A stretch of 37,141 nucleotides of DNA, from positions 1 through 37,141 of the forward strand of contig NZ_JACVZC010000054.1 of assembly GCF_016658545.1 (NCBI RefSeq). Reading direction: 5' to 3'. Origin of the DNA: Pseudomonas sp. S37 (GTDB lineage Bacteria > Pseudomonadota > Gammaproteobacteria > Pseudomonadales > Pseudomonadaceae). The position numbers were made by a program, and so were the translations under genes. Positions within the stretch are counted from its first letter, which is position 1. Every line of letters starts with the position of its first letter. The notes below the pieces were generated by a model. The model was not told the origin of the DNA. It did no database searches and saw only the letters and a list, made by a program, of their open reading frames with translations. Shown piece by piece: positions 30,096-37,141 of the stretch.

Positions 30096-31091
30096 TCAGT
30101 TCCGCCGGCCTGCACGCCGGCTGCGGTAAGTGTCGAGCACCACGGCGATGACGATCACCGCCCCGGTGATGATGCGTTTGGTCGGTTCGCTGGCACCGAT
30201 CTGCGCCAACCCTGCGGCCAGCACGGAAATGATCAGTACGCCAAAGAAAGTGCTGATGACCGAGCCGCGCCCGCCCATCAGGCTGGTGCCGCCGATCACC
30301 ACGGCGGCGATCACCTGAAGCTCCAGGCCGGAGCCAGCATTGGGGTCGGCCGCTTCCAGGCGGGAAATCTGAAACAGCGCGGCCAGGCCGGCGAGCAGGC
30401 CCATCAGGGCGAACACCAGCACTTTGTACGGGCGCGGGTCGATGCCGGCCAGGCGCACGGCCTCTTCGTTGGTGCCGATGCCGATCAGGTAGCGGCCAAA
30501 TACCGTGCGGGTCAGCACCAGGTGGGCCAGCACAATCACCAGCAAGGCGATGATGAATGCCGGCGAGATGCCAAAGGCCACCGGGTCGGAGAACCAGGCA
30601 TAGGCATCGCCGATATAGGCGGTGCGCGAGTCGGTGAACTGGTAGGCCAGGCCGCGGGCCATTTCCAGCACGCCGAGCGAGACGATGAACGACGGGATGC
30701 GCCAGGCCACGGTGACGCCCCCGGTGATGCTGCCCGCCAGCGCGGCCACGGCCATGCCCAGCAGCGCCGAGGGCAGCACGCCCCAGCCCCAGCCGAGAAT
30801 CGCCACACTCACCGCAGAGGCCGCCAGCGCCAGCACCGAGCCCACCGACAGGTCGATGCCGCCGATGATCAGCACGAAGGTCATGCCCACCGCCAGCACC
30901 ATCAGGTCGGGGATCTGGTTGGCCAGGGTGCTGAAGGTGTTGTAAGACCAGAAGTGGCTGCTGAGGAACGAGAACAGCACGATCATCGCCAACAACGCGC
31001 CGGCCAGGCCCAGGTAGGTGCCCAGGCCAAAGTAGGTGCCAGTGCGGCGCATGGGGGCGGTGCCCTGGCTGTCGAGCGGAGTGGTTTTCAT
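30096..31091 (-). CDS. rbsC: Ribose ABC transporter permease
   Basis: A 331-residue inner-membrane protein with about ten hydrophobic helices. The BPD_transp_2 signatures are present: IIGGIDLSVGSVLALA near residue 77, IPSFIVSLGVLEMARG near 131 and the cytoplasmic GIGTNEEAVRLAGI loop that docks on the ATPase, then VVIGGTSLMGGRGSV. It forms the ribose channel as a homodimer. Its ATG overlaps the rbsA stop (ATGA). Confidence 0.95.
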   Translation of the reverse strand: MKTTPLDSQGTAPMRRTGTYFGLGTYLGLAGALLAMIVLFSFLSSHFWSYNTFSTLANQIPDLMVLAVGMTFVLIIGGIDLSVGSVLALAASAVSVAILGWGWGVLPSALLGMAVAALAGSITGGVTVAWRIPSFIVSLGVLEMARGLAYQFTDSRTAYIGDAYAWFSDPVAFGISPAFIIALLVIVLAHLVLTRTVFGRYLIGIGTNEEAVRLAGIDPRPYKVLVFALMGLLAGLAALFQISRLEAADPNAGSGLELQVIAAVVIGGTSLMGGRGSVISTFFGVLIISVLAAGLAQIGASEPTKRIITGAVIVIAVVLDTYRSRRAGRRN

Positions 31092-32641
31092 GCGTCCATC
31101 CTGGGGGCTGCCTCATGCAGCAGCGCGTCACGTTTCTGATAACCGGCAAAGGCGGCGGCCAGCAGTTGGTCCTGGGTCCAATGCTCGCGGTCGAAGGTGT
31201 CGATCAGGCGCCCGGCCGACAGCACGGCGATGCGGTCGCAGATCAGCATCAGCTCGCGCAGGTCGCTGGACACCACCACCAAGGCCTTGCCCTGGCGGGC
31301 CAGCTCGGCCAGCAGGCCATAGATGTCGAACTTGGCGCCGACGTCGATGCCACGGGTAGGTTCGTCGAACAGCAGCACCTGGCAGTCGCGCTCCAGCCAG
31401 CGGCCGATCACCACCTTCTGCTGGTTGCCGCCAGACAGCTCGCCAACCACCTGCTGGGCGCCGGCGCTGCGAATACGCATGGCCTGGATCTGCCGTTCGG
31501 CCAAGGCCCTTTCCGCCTCGCCGTCGAGCACGCCGGCGCGCGACACGGCGCCCAGGTTACCCAGGGCGATATTGGCGCTGATCGATTGGGTCAGCAGCAG
31601 GCCTTCGCCTTTGCGGTCTTCGGTAATCAGCGCTATGCCGGCGCGCACGGCGGCCTTGGGCGAATCGATGGTGACGGGTTGCGGCGGCTGGCCGAGCGCA
31701 ATGCTGCCGCTGTCGGCACGGTCGGCGCCGTAGATCAGGCGCAGCAGCTCGGTACGGCCGGCGCCGATCAGCCCGGAGATACCAAAGATCTCCCCTGCCC
31801 TGACTTCGAACGACACCTCGCGCACCTTGTCGCTGCGGCTGAGCTTGTCCACCTTGAGCAACGGCGCGCCGATCTGCCGGCGGCCCAGGTCGATGTGCTC
31901 GCCCAGTTCGCGGCCGACCATCAGGTTGACCAGCTCGGCGCTGCTGTAGCGCTGGATCGGCTCGTCGCACACCAGCTTGCCGTCGCGCAGCACGACGATG
32001 CGCTGGGCCACGCGTTGCAGTTCTTCCAGGCGGTGCGAGATGTAGACGATGGCCACCCCGCGCTCGCGCAGGCGCTCGATCTGGGTGAACAGCAATTCCA
32101 CCTCGCGCGCGGTGAGCATGGCGGTGGGCTCGTCAAAGATCAGTACATGGCAGTCGCCGATCAGGTTGCGGGCAATCTCGACCATCTGCTGGTGGCCGAT
32201 ACCCAACTCGCCGACCGGGGTGCCCGGGTCGATGGCATCCAGCCCGACCTGGGCCATGGCGGCGCTGGCCAACTGGCGCAGGCGCTTGTGGCTGATCCAG
32301 CCGCAGCGGCTGGGCAGGTTGCCCAGGAACAGGTTTTCGGCCACGGTCAGGGTCGGCAGCAGGTTCAGTTCCTGCATGACCATGCGCACGCCCAAGCGCT
32401 CGGCCTCGCGGCGGCTGGCCGGCGCGTAGGCCTGGCCACGGTAGGTCATGTGCCCGGTGGTAGGGTTTTCCAGGCCGCTGATCAGCTTGGACAGGGTGCT
32501 CTTGCCGGCGCCGTTTTCGCCGGTCAGGGCCAGCACTTCGCCGGCCCGCAGGGTCAGGCTGACCTCGCCCAGCACCGGCAGGGCGTAGGTCTTGCCCAAG
32601 CCGCTGGCGGCAAGCACCACTTCATTGGCCGATGCAGGCAT
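31088..32641 (-). CDS. rbsA: Ribose ABC transporter ATP-binding protein
   Basis: A 517-residue tandem ATPase. The first half has Walker A GENGAGKST (41-49), the signature-like VGELGIGHQQMVEIARN and Walker B VLIFDEPTAML. The second half has a degenerate Walker A (GLIGAGRTELLRL), the LSGGNQQKVVIGRW signature and VLLFDEPTRGIDVG. This asymmetry is normal for sugar importers of this class. It powers ribose uptake through RbsC. It lies 18 bases after rbsB. Confidence 0.96.
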   Translation of the reverse strand: MPASANEVVLAASGLGKTYALPVLGEVSLTLRAGEVLALTGENGAGKSTLSKLISGLENPTTGHMTYRGQAYAPASRREAERLGVRMVMQELNLLPTLTVAENLFLGNLPSRCGWISHKRLRQLASAAMAQVGLDAIDPGTPVGELGIGHQQMVEIARNLIGDCHVLIFDEPTAMLTAREVELLFTQIERLRERGVAIVYISHRLEELQRVAQRIVVLRDGKLVCDEPIQRYSSAELVNLMVGRELGEHIDLGRRQIGAPLLKVDKLSRSDKVREVSFEVRAGEIFGISGLIGAGRTELLRLIYGADRADSGSIALGQPPQPVTIDSPKAAVRAGIALITEDRKGEGLLLTQSISANIALGNLGAVSRAGVLDGEAERALAERQIQAMRIRSAGAQQVVGELSGGNQQKVVIGRWLERDCQVLLFDEPTRGIDVGAKFDIYGLLAELARQGKALVVVSSDLRELMLICDRIAVLSAGRLIDTFDREHWTQDQLLAAAFAGYQKRDALLHEAAPRMDA

Positions 32642-32659
32642 GGCCGTTTCTCCTGGGCG

Positions 32660-33619
32660 TCAGGGCTTTTTGGTGATGAGTTCGACCGGGGTCTGGATGA
32701 CGTTGTCGGCATCCACGTCAGGCTTTTCGCCGTTGACCATTTTCAGTGCGGCCTGGATGCCGAATACGGCTTGCTGGCTGGCGGCCTGGTCGAGGGTGGC
32801 GAGCACGCGGCCATCGGCAAGCATTGGCTTGATGGCGTTGATGTTGTCGTAACCCACCACCTGCACCTGGCCGGTCTTGCCAGCAGCGCGCACGGCCGAC
32901 ACGGCGCCCAGGGCCATGCTGTCGTTACCGGCCAGCAGGGCTTTCAGGTCGGGGTATTCGTTGAGCATGGAGGCGGCGACGGCGTTGCCTTTGTCGATTT
33001 CCCAATTGCCGCTTTGCACCGAGACGATCTTCATTTGCGCGGCTTGCATGGCGTCCTTGAAACCGGCGGTGCGCTGCTGGGCGTTGGTGGTGGTCGGCAC
33101 GCCTTCGATGATGCCGACCTGGTCGCCGGCCTTGAGCTTCTGGCTGGCCAGGTAATCGCCGACCAGGCGTGCGCCCTTGCGGTTGTCGGGGCCGACGAAA
33201 GGTACGCTGATGCCTTTGCTCTTGAGCAGTTCTGGGTCCAGGCGGTTGTCGATGTTTATCACCACCACGCCTTTGTCCATGGCCTTCTTCACCGCAGACA
33301 CCAGCGCCTTGGAATCGGCCGGGGCGATTACCAGGGCCTTGGCGCCGGAGTTGACCATTTGCTCGACGATGCGGATCTGTTCGCCGGTGTCGGTTTCGTT
33401 CTTGATGCCGTTGGCGATCAGCTCGAACTCATTGGCGTGGGTTTTCTGGTAGTCCTTGGCGCCGTCTTCCATGGTGCGGAAGAACTCGTTGGCCAGTGAC
33501 TTCATGACCAGGGCGACCTTGGGCTTGTCCTCGGCATGGGCAACCGACAACGGCAGGGCGAAGGACAGTGAGGAAACGACAGCGAGGGCCAGCAGACGAC
33601 CGGGGAACGGCAGCTTCAT
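32660..33619 (-). CDS. rbsB: Periplasmic ribose-binding protein
   Basis: A 319-residue type I binding protein. The signal peptide (MKLPFPGRLLALAVVSSLSF with AVAHA-type end SVAHA) is probably cut before EDKPKVALVMK. The mature protein has the ribose-pocket features of RbsB: SLANEFFRTMEDGAKDY, NIDNRLDPELL and GNDSMALGAVSAVRAAGKTG. It delivers ribose to RbsAC. It is first in the operon, just after the RbsR-type operator. Confidence 0.95.
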   Translation of the reverse strand: MKLPFPGRLLALAVVSSLSFALPLSVAHAEDKPKVALVMKSLANEFFRTMEDGAKDYQKTHANEFELIANGIKNETDTGEQIRIVEQMVNSGAKALVIAPADSKALVSAVKKAMDKGVVVINIDNRLDPELLKSKGISVPFVGPDNRKGARLVGDYLASQKLKAGDQVGIIEGVPTTTNAQQRTAGFKDAMQAAQMKIVSVQSGNWEIDKGNAVAASMLNEYPDLKALLAGNDSMALGAVSAVRAAGKTGQVQVVGYDNINAIKPMLADGRVLATLDQAASQQAVFGIQAALKMVNGEKPDVDADNVIQTPVELITKKP

Positions 33620-33654
33620 GGACGATGACTCCGAATCTTGTTTTTTTATCGGAT

Positions 33655-33668
33655 CGCAAACGTTTGCG
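33655..33668. promoter_or_regulatory. RbsR-type operator
   Basis: CGCAAACGTTTGCG is a perfect 14-bp palindrome with the central CG typical of LacI-family operators. It lies just after the predicted start site of the rbs promoter, where repressor binding would block transcription. Confidence 0.85.
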
Positions 33669-33675
33669 GTACCTA

Positions 33676-33704
33676 ACTATGGAAACAGGACCGGGGTTTG
33701 TCAA
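33676..33704 (-). promoter_or_regulatory. Predicted sigma-70 promoter of the rbs operon
   Basis: On the minus strand a perfect -35 TTGACA (33704-33699) and a -10 CATAGT (33681-33676) are separated by 17 bases. Transcription would begin near 33669. Confidence 0.75.
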
Positions 33705-33819
33705 ATCCGTTTGGCTGTCGGAGGCCAAAATCTGCTGGCGTTGATTATCCAGAATTTTTCCGAAAAACCGAACACCTTTTCCTATGCTTGTTCGGAATCA
33801 CGAATGGAGTACTTGCCCT

Positions 33820-33935
33820 TTGTGGGGGCGGCCTTGTGTCGCGATGGGGTGCGCAGCAGCCCCGGAATGTGTGTCAAGGCACCCATTTTTGGGGGTGCTT
33901 CGCACCCCTTTCGCGACGCAAGGCCGCTCCCACAA
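33820..33935. repeat. Inverted pair of GTGGGAGCGGCC-type REP elements
   Basis: TTGTGGGGGCGGCCTTGTGT with CGCGATGGGGTGCG on the left, and GGGTGCTTCGCACCCCTTTC with GCGACGCAAGGCCGCTCCCA on the right, form opposing copies between the rbs promoter and ansB. Confidence 0.85.
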
Positions 33936-34024
33936 AAAGCCGTACGCGCAGGCTGGTATGAAAGATGCCTGCAAGCCTGCGCGATTCAAAAACCATCTCA
34001 CTAGGAAGAGAGAGAACAATAACG

Positions 34025-35113
34025 ATGAATGCCGCACTGAAAACCTTCGCCCCCAGCGCACTCGCACTGCTGCTGATCCTGCCAGCCACCGCCTCGGCCA
34101 AGGAAGCAGAAACCCAGCAGAAGCTGGCCAATGTGGTCATCCTCGCCACCGGCGGCACCATTGCCGGCGCCGGTGCCAGCGCCGCCAACAGCGCCACCTA
34201 CCAGGCCGCCAAGCTGGGCGTCGACAAGCTGATCGCCGGTGTGCCGGAACTGGCCGACATCGCCAACGTGCGCGGCGAGCAGGTGATGCAGATCGCCTCG
34301 GAAAGCATCAGCAACGACGACCTGCTGAAGCTGGCCAAACGCGTCGCCGAACTGGCGGACAGCAAGGACGTCGACGGTATCGTCATCACCCACGGCACCG
34401 ACACCCTGGAAGAAACCGCCTACTTCCTCAATCTGGTAGAAAAAACCGACAAGCCGATCGTGGTAGTCGGCTCGATGCGCCCGGGCACTGCCATGTCCGC
34501 CGACGGCATGCTCAACCTGTACAACGCCGTGGCCGTGGCCGGCGACAAGCAGTCGCGGGGCAAGGGTGTGCTGGTAACCATGAACGACGAAATCCAGTCG
34601 GGTCGTGACGTGAGCAAGTCGGTCAACATCAAGACCGAAGCGTTCAAGAGCGCCTGGGGCCCGATGGGCATGGTCGTGGAAGGCAAGTCGTACTGGTTCC
34701 GCCTGCCGGCCAAGCGCCACACGGTCAACTCCGAGTTCGACATCAAGCAGATCAGCAGCCTGCCGCAGGTGGACATTGCCTATGGCTATGGCAACGTTAC
34801 CGATACCGCCTACAAGGCACTGGCACAAAACGGCGCCAAGGCGCTGATCCATGCCGGTACCGGCAACGGTTCGGTGTCGTCGCGGGTGGTGCCGGCGCTG
34901 CAGGAACTGCGCAAGAACGGGGTGCAGATCATTCGCTCGTCGCACGTCAACCAGGGTGGTTTCGTGCTGCGTAACGCCGAACAGCCGGATGACAAAAACG
35001 ACTGGGTCGTGGCCCATGACCTGAACCCGCAGAAAGCGCGGATCCTGGCGATGGTGGCAATGACCAAGACCCAGGACAGCAAAGAGCTGCAACGGATTTT
35101 CTGGGAGTACTGA
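34025..35113 (+). CDS. ansB: Periplasmic L-glutaminase-asparaginase (type II)
   Basis: A 362-residue amidohydrolase that converts asparagine and glutamine to aspartate or glutamate plus ammonia. The signal peptide MNAALKTFAPSALALLLILP ends ATASA before KEAET, so it acts in the periplasm. The catalytic threonine is T45 in ILATGGTIAGAG; the second motif ITHGTDTLEETAYF holds T125 and D126, and DVSKSVNIKTEAF supplies the active-site lysine. It closely resembles the Pseudomonas dual-specificity enzymes (such as that of strain 7A). ATG 34025 begins the signal peptide and has an AG-rich ribosome site (GGAAGAGAGAG). It is monocistronic. Confidence 0.95.
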   Translation: MNAALKTFAPSALALLLILPATASAKEAETQQKLANVVILATGGTIAGAGASAANSATYQAAKLGVDKLIAGVPELADIANVRGEQVMQIASESISNDDLLKLAKRVAELADSKDVDGIVITHGTDTLEETAYFLNLVEKTDKPIVVVGSMRPGTAMSADGMLNLYNAVAVAGDKQSRGKGVLVTMNDEIQSGRDVSKSVNIKTEAFKSAWGPMGMVVEGKSYWFRLPAKRHTVNSEFDIKQISSLPQVDIAYGYGNVTDTAYKALAQNGAKALIHAGTGNGSVSSRVVPALQELRKNGVQIIRSSHVNQGGFVLRNAEQPDDKNDWVVAHDLNPQKARILAMVAMTKTQDSKELQRIFWEY

Positions 35114-35124
35114 GTAAACAGCAA

Positions 35125-35149
35125 CCTCAGCAGCCGCTGGCTGCTGAGG
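35125..35149 (+). terminator. Hairpin after ansB
   Basis: A perfect 11-bp stem, CCTCAGCAGCC and GGCTGCTGAGG, around GCT, 11 bases after the ansB stop. No T-run follows, so it may stabilise the mRNA end or act as a non-canonical terminator. Confidence 0.6.
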
Positions 35150-35199
35150 CCTCATGGGGGACCAATTGTCATGCTCAAAATATGACAAGCCTGCGCGAT

Positions 35200-35246
35200 C
35201 CCTGTGGGAGCGGGCTTGCCCGCGAACACCGGCAAAGCCGGTGCCA
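35200..35246. repeat. REP element
   Basis: CCTGTGGGAGCGGGCTTGCC, CGCGAACACCGGCAAAGCCG and GTGCCAG: a full P. putida REP between ansB and the acetyltransferase. Confidence 0.92.
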
Positions 35247-35266
35247 GCCACCGCCGGCCTATCAGC

Positions 35267-35758
35267 TCAAAGGCTCATGACCATTTCATGCCAGGCCATG
35301 CCGCCGTGGTCGGAAGGCGAAGGCCGCACGTACTGGTAACCCAACTTGCGGTACAAATCGACGTGCTGTTCCTTGCACATCAAGTGGATGGTCTGCTTGC
35401 CCTGCGCCTTCATCTGCGCGATGAATTCAGTCATCAACCGCTTGGCGTAACCCTTGCCCTGGTGGGCGGGGTCAACCACCACCGACATGATCACCACGTT
35501 GGGCGCCAGCGGGTCATGCCCGACCAGTTCCTTGAACGCTTCGTCAGACATGACCACGTCATGGGCGCAGCCGCTGTTGATGAAGCCTACGATGCCCTGC
35601 GGGTCTTCAAGCAACAGGAAGCCTTGCGGATACTGGCTGATGCGCGTGCGGATCTTCTCCAGGGTGGCCGCCTCGTCGCCCTCGTAGGCACCGATCTCGA
35701 TCTGGTAGCAGCGCTCGGCGTCGGCGACGACAGGCTGGCGGAATTGCGTGTTGCTCAT
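35267..35758 (-). CDS. GNAT-family N-acetyltransferase
   Basis: A 163-residue acyltransferase. The acetyl-CoA binding motif A is SVVVDPAHQGKGYAKRLMTE (Q-x-x-G-x-G/A form), and motif B includes YRKLGYQYV near the C-terminus. The order of elements resembles AANAT-like amine acetyltransferases, but the substrate cannot be read from sequence. ATG 35758 overlaps the stop of the upstream MFS transporter by 4 bases, so the two are co-translated; a link between export and acetylation of a toxic amine or drug is inference. Confidence 0.9.
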   Translation of the reverse strand: MSNTQFRQPVVADAERCYQIEIGAYEGDEAATLEKIRTRISQYPQGFLLLEDPQGIVGFINSGCAHDVVMSDEAFKELVGHDPLAPNVVIMSVVVDPAHQGKGYAKRLMTEFIAQMKAQGKQTIHLMCKEQHVDLYRKLGYQYVRPSPSDHGGMAWHEMVMSL

Positions 35759-36963
35759 GGGGCAGGCTCCGGAAAGCGGGATGACGAAGCCGCCATGTTA
35801 AACCGCAACCAGCCATAGCACAGCACCGCCCCGGCACCAGCCGCTGCAATGACCAGGCACATTGGCCGCGGTGTGCCATCGGCCAGGCTCCCCACCAGGG
35901 CGCTGAAGGCCGCGCCCATGGCAAACTGGCTCGCCACCGCCAGCCCGGCCGCAGCACCGGCATTGGCCGGGAACAGCTTCAGCAGGCTGGCCACACAATT
36001 GGCCCCCATCAGGCCGGTCACGCTGACATACAGCACCACCAGGCCGACGATGCCGCCCAGGCCCAACAGCCCTGCCCCGCCGAGTACGCCCAGGCCCAGT
36101 GCTGCGATACCGGCAAACAGCGCACCCAACCCCAGCATCCACAGCGGGCCAACGCGGCTGACCAGGCGGGCATTGAGCAGGGTCATCACAATGACCCCGG
36201 CGATGTTCAGGGCAAACAGCCAGCCATAGGTGTGCGTGGAAACGCCGAAGTACTCGATGTACACATATGGCGAAGCGGTGATGAAGGCGAACATGCCGCC
36301 GAACGACAGGCCCATGCACAGGATGTACGCCAACGCCGCAGGGCTGCGGGCGATGTGCCAATAGCCGGCCAGCGCGGCGCCGAGCGAACCGGCGCGTTTG
36401 TCGGCGGGGTGGGTTTCCGGGATGCTCCAGATGCAGGCGGCCAGGCACAGGGCTGCGAACACGAACAGCCCGGCGAAGATGCTGCGCCAGCCCTGTAGCA
36501 GCATGAGGAAGCTGCCGGCCAGGGGCGCGACCAGGGTGGCGATCATGGTCACCAGGTGCATCAGCGACAGGGTGCGGGCGGCTTCGTTGATGGCGAACAG
36601 ATCGCGCACGATGGTTCGCGCCAGTACCGATGCAGCAGCACCGCCCAAGGCCTGCAGGAAGCGCCAGGCAATCAGTTGCTCGACGCTGCTGGCAAGCATG
36701 CAGCCGACGGTGGCGCCCAGGTACAGCAACATGCCGGCGATCAGCAGTGGTTTGCGGCCGAAGCGGTCGGAGAGCGGGCCGTGGAACAGCATGCCCAGGC
36801 ACAGGCCAGCGAGAAACGCGCCGATGGTAAGTTGCACGCTGGCAGCGCTGGCCTGCAGGTCGGCGGCGATGGCGGGCAGGCTGGGCAGGTAGGTGTCGAT
36901 CGACAGGGGGGCGAAGGCTACCAGGGCGGCCAGTAGCACGATCAGGCGGCTGGGGTGGGTCAA
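35755..36963 (-). CDS. MFS drug-resistance transporter, Bcr/CflA type
   Basis: A 402-residue protein with about 12 membrane helices. The 12-TMS Bcr/CflA signature appears in TM1 (VAFAPLSIDTYLPSLPAIA), followed by the MFS loop motif GPLSDRFGRKPLLIAG (about 62-77) and FLQALGGAAASVLARTIVRD (motif C/D region). Members are proton-driven exporters of drugs such as bicyclomycin, chloramphenicol or sulphonamides, or of small metabolites; the substrate here is unknown. It is followed directly by an acetyltransferase with an ATGA overlap. Confidence 0.93.
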   Translation of the reverse strand: MTHPSRLIVLLAALVAFAPLSIDTYLPSLPAIAADLQASAASVQLTIGAFLAGLCLGMLFHGPLSDRFGRKPLLIAGMLLYLGATVGCMLASSVEQLIAWRFLQALGGAAASVLARTIVRDLFAINEAARTLSLMHLVTMIATLVAPLAGSFLMLLQGWRSIFAGLFVFAALCLAACIWSIPETHPADKRAGSLGAALAGYWHIARSPAALAYILCMGLSFGGMFAFITASPYVYIEYFGVSTHTYGWLFALNIAGVIVMTLLNARLVSRVGPLWMLGLGALFAGIAALGLGVLGGAGLLGLGGIVGLVVLYVSVTGLMGANCVASLLKLFPANAGAAAGLAVASQFAMGAAFSALVGSLADGTPRPMCLVIAAAGAGAVLCYGWLRFNMAASSSRFPEPAP

Positions 36964-37036
36964 GGTTTGCGCTCCGGGAGGGATTGGGCGGGCGGAAACG
37001 ATAACATATTAATTAACCTGCACCACCGCATGCATT

Positions 37037-37064
37037 TCTTCGCGGGCGCGCCCGCTCCCACAGG
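37037..37064. repeat. Partial REP element
   Basis: TTCTTCGCGGGCGCGCCCGC then TCCCACAGG, an inverted-orientation REP head. Another copy begins at about 37096 (TGTAGGAGCGGG) and is cut by the poly-G run. Confidence 0.8.
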
Positions 37065-37103
37065 GGCCAAGCAATCCTTCAGGTCAGCGCGAACCTGTAG
37101 GAG

Positions 37104-37141
<38 letters not shown>

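Noticed and set aside
28340..30151. A 603-codon frame antisense to rbsK and rbsR
   Set aside because: Same reasoning: low-complexity H/Q/A/G composition and two real genes on the other strand.
31115..33499. A 794-codon open frame antisense to rbsA and rbsB
   Set aside because: Antisense shadow in GC-rich DNA; it crosses two well-supported genes and their boundary without any conserved motif.

Overview
The window is high-GC gammaproteobacterial DNA that I read as Pseudomonas, most likely the P. putida group. The evidence is the thrS-infC-rpmI-rplT-pheS-pheT-ihfA-merR block, a complete rbsBACRKD operon, a periplasmic glutaminase-asparaginase, the paired DUF6124 and DUF3077 small proteins, and many copies of the P. 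putida-type REP element. The last 37 bases are an unbroken run of G, so the right edge looks like a contig end with a sequencing artefact.

Layout. (1) 1-4.1 kb: a DgoR-like GntR/FCD regulator, a small hypothetical, a 54-residue two-helix membrane protein, a lipoprotein, and a DUF6124/DUF3077 pair behind a possibly structured leader. (2) 4.2-16.8 kb: a restriction/defence island of visibly lower GC. A minus-strand operon with every junction overlapping encodes a Z1-domain superfamily-2 helicase-like ATPase, a DUF4420 PD-(D/E)XK nuclease, a GHKL (paraMORC/MutL-like) ATPase and two unrecognised proteins. Divergent to it are a Dcm/M.EcoRII-type cytosine methyltransferase and a Vsr nuclease. Facing those are two paralogous EcoRII-type restriction endonucleases. 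(3) 17.0-24.9 kb: tRNA-Pro(GGG), whose 3' end abuts the island, then the merR/ihfA/pheT/pheS/rplT/rpmI/infC/thrS translation block, all on the minus strand. (4) 24.8-27.5 kb: a small cysteine-containing periplasmic protein with an AlgU-like promoter, a cold-shock protein with an ANR-like site, an I78-type lipoprotein, a short hypothetical and a periplasmic nucleoside hydrolase. (5) 27.7-33.7 kb: the ribose uptake and phosphorylation operon, with a palindromic RbsR-type operator at its promoter. (6) 34.0-37.0 kb: asparaginase, a GNAT acetyltransferase and a Bcr/CflA-type MFS transporter.

How the island genes may work together (inference). Methylase, Vsr and both restriction enzymes all resemble proteins of the CCWGG family (Dcm, M.EcoRII, Vsr, EcoRII). 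The methylase would protect host CCWGG sites, Vsr would repair T:G mismatches left by deamination of 5-methylcytosine, and the EcoRII-like enzymes would cut unmethylated DNA. The five-gene ATPase/helicase/nuclease operon resembles the Z1-paraMORC modules predicted by Iyer, Abhiman and Aravind (2008) to act with DNA methylases. The most unexpected feature is a near-consensus LexA (SOS) box over the promoter of the methylase-vsr pair. I saw no such box at the nuclease genes, which suggests DNA damage could alter the balance between protection and cutting. I saw no integrase or attachment-site repeat.
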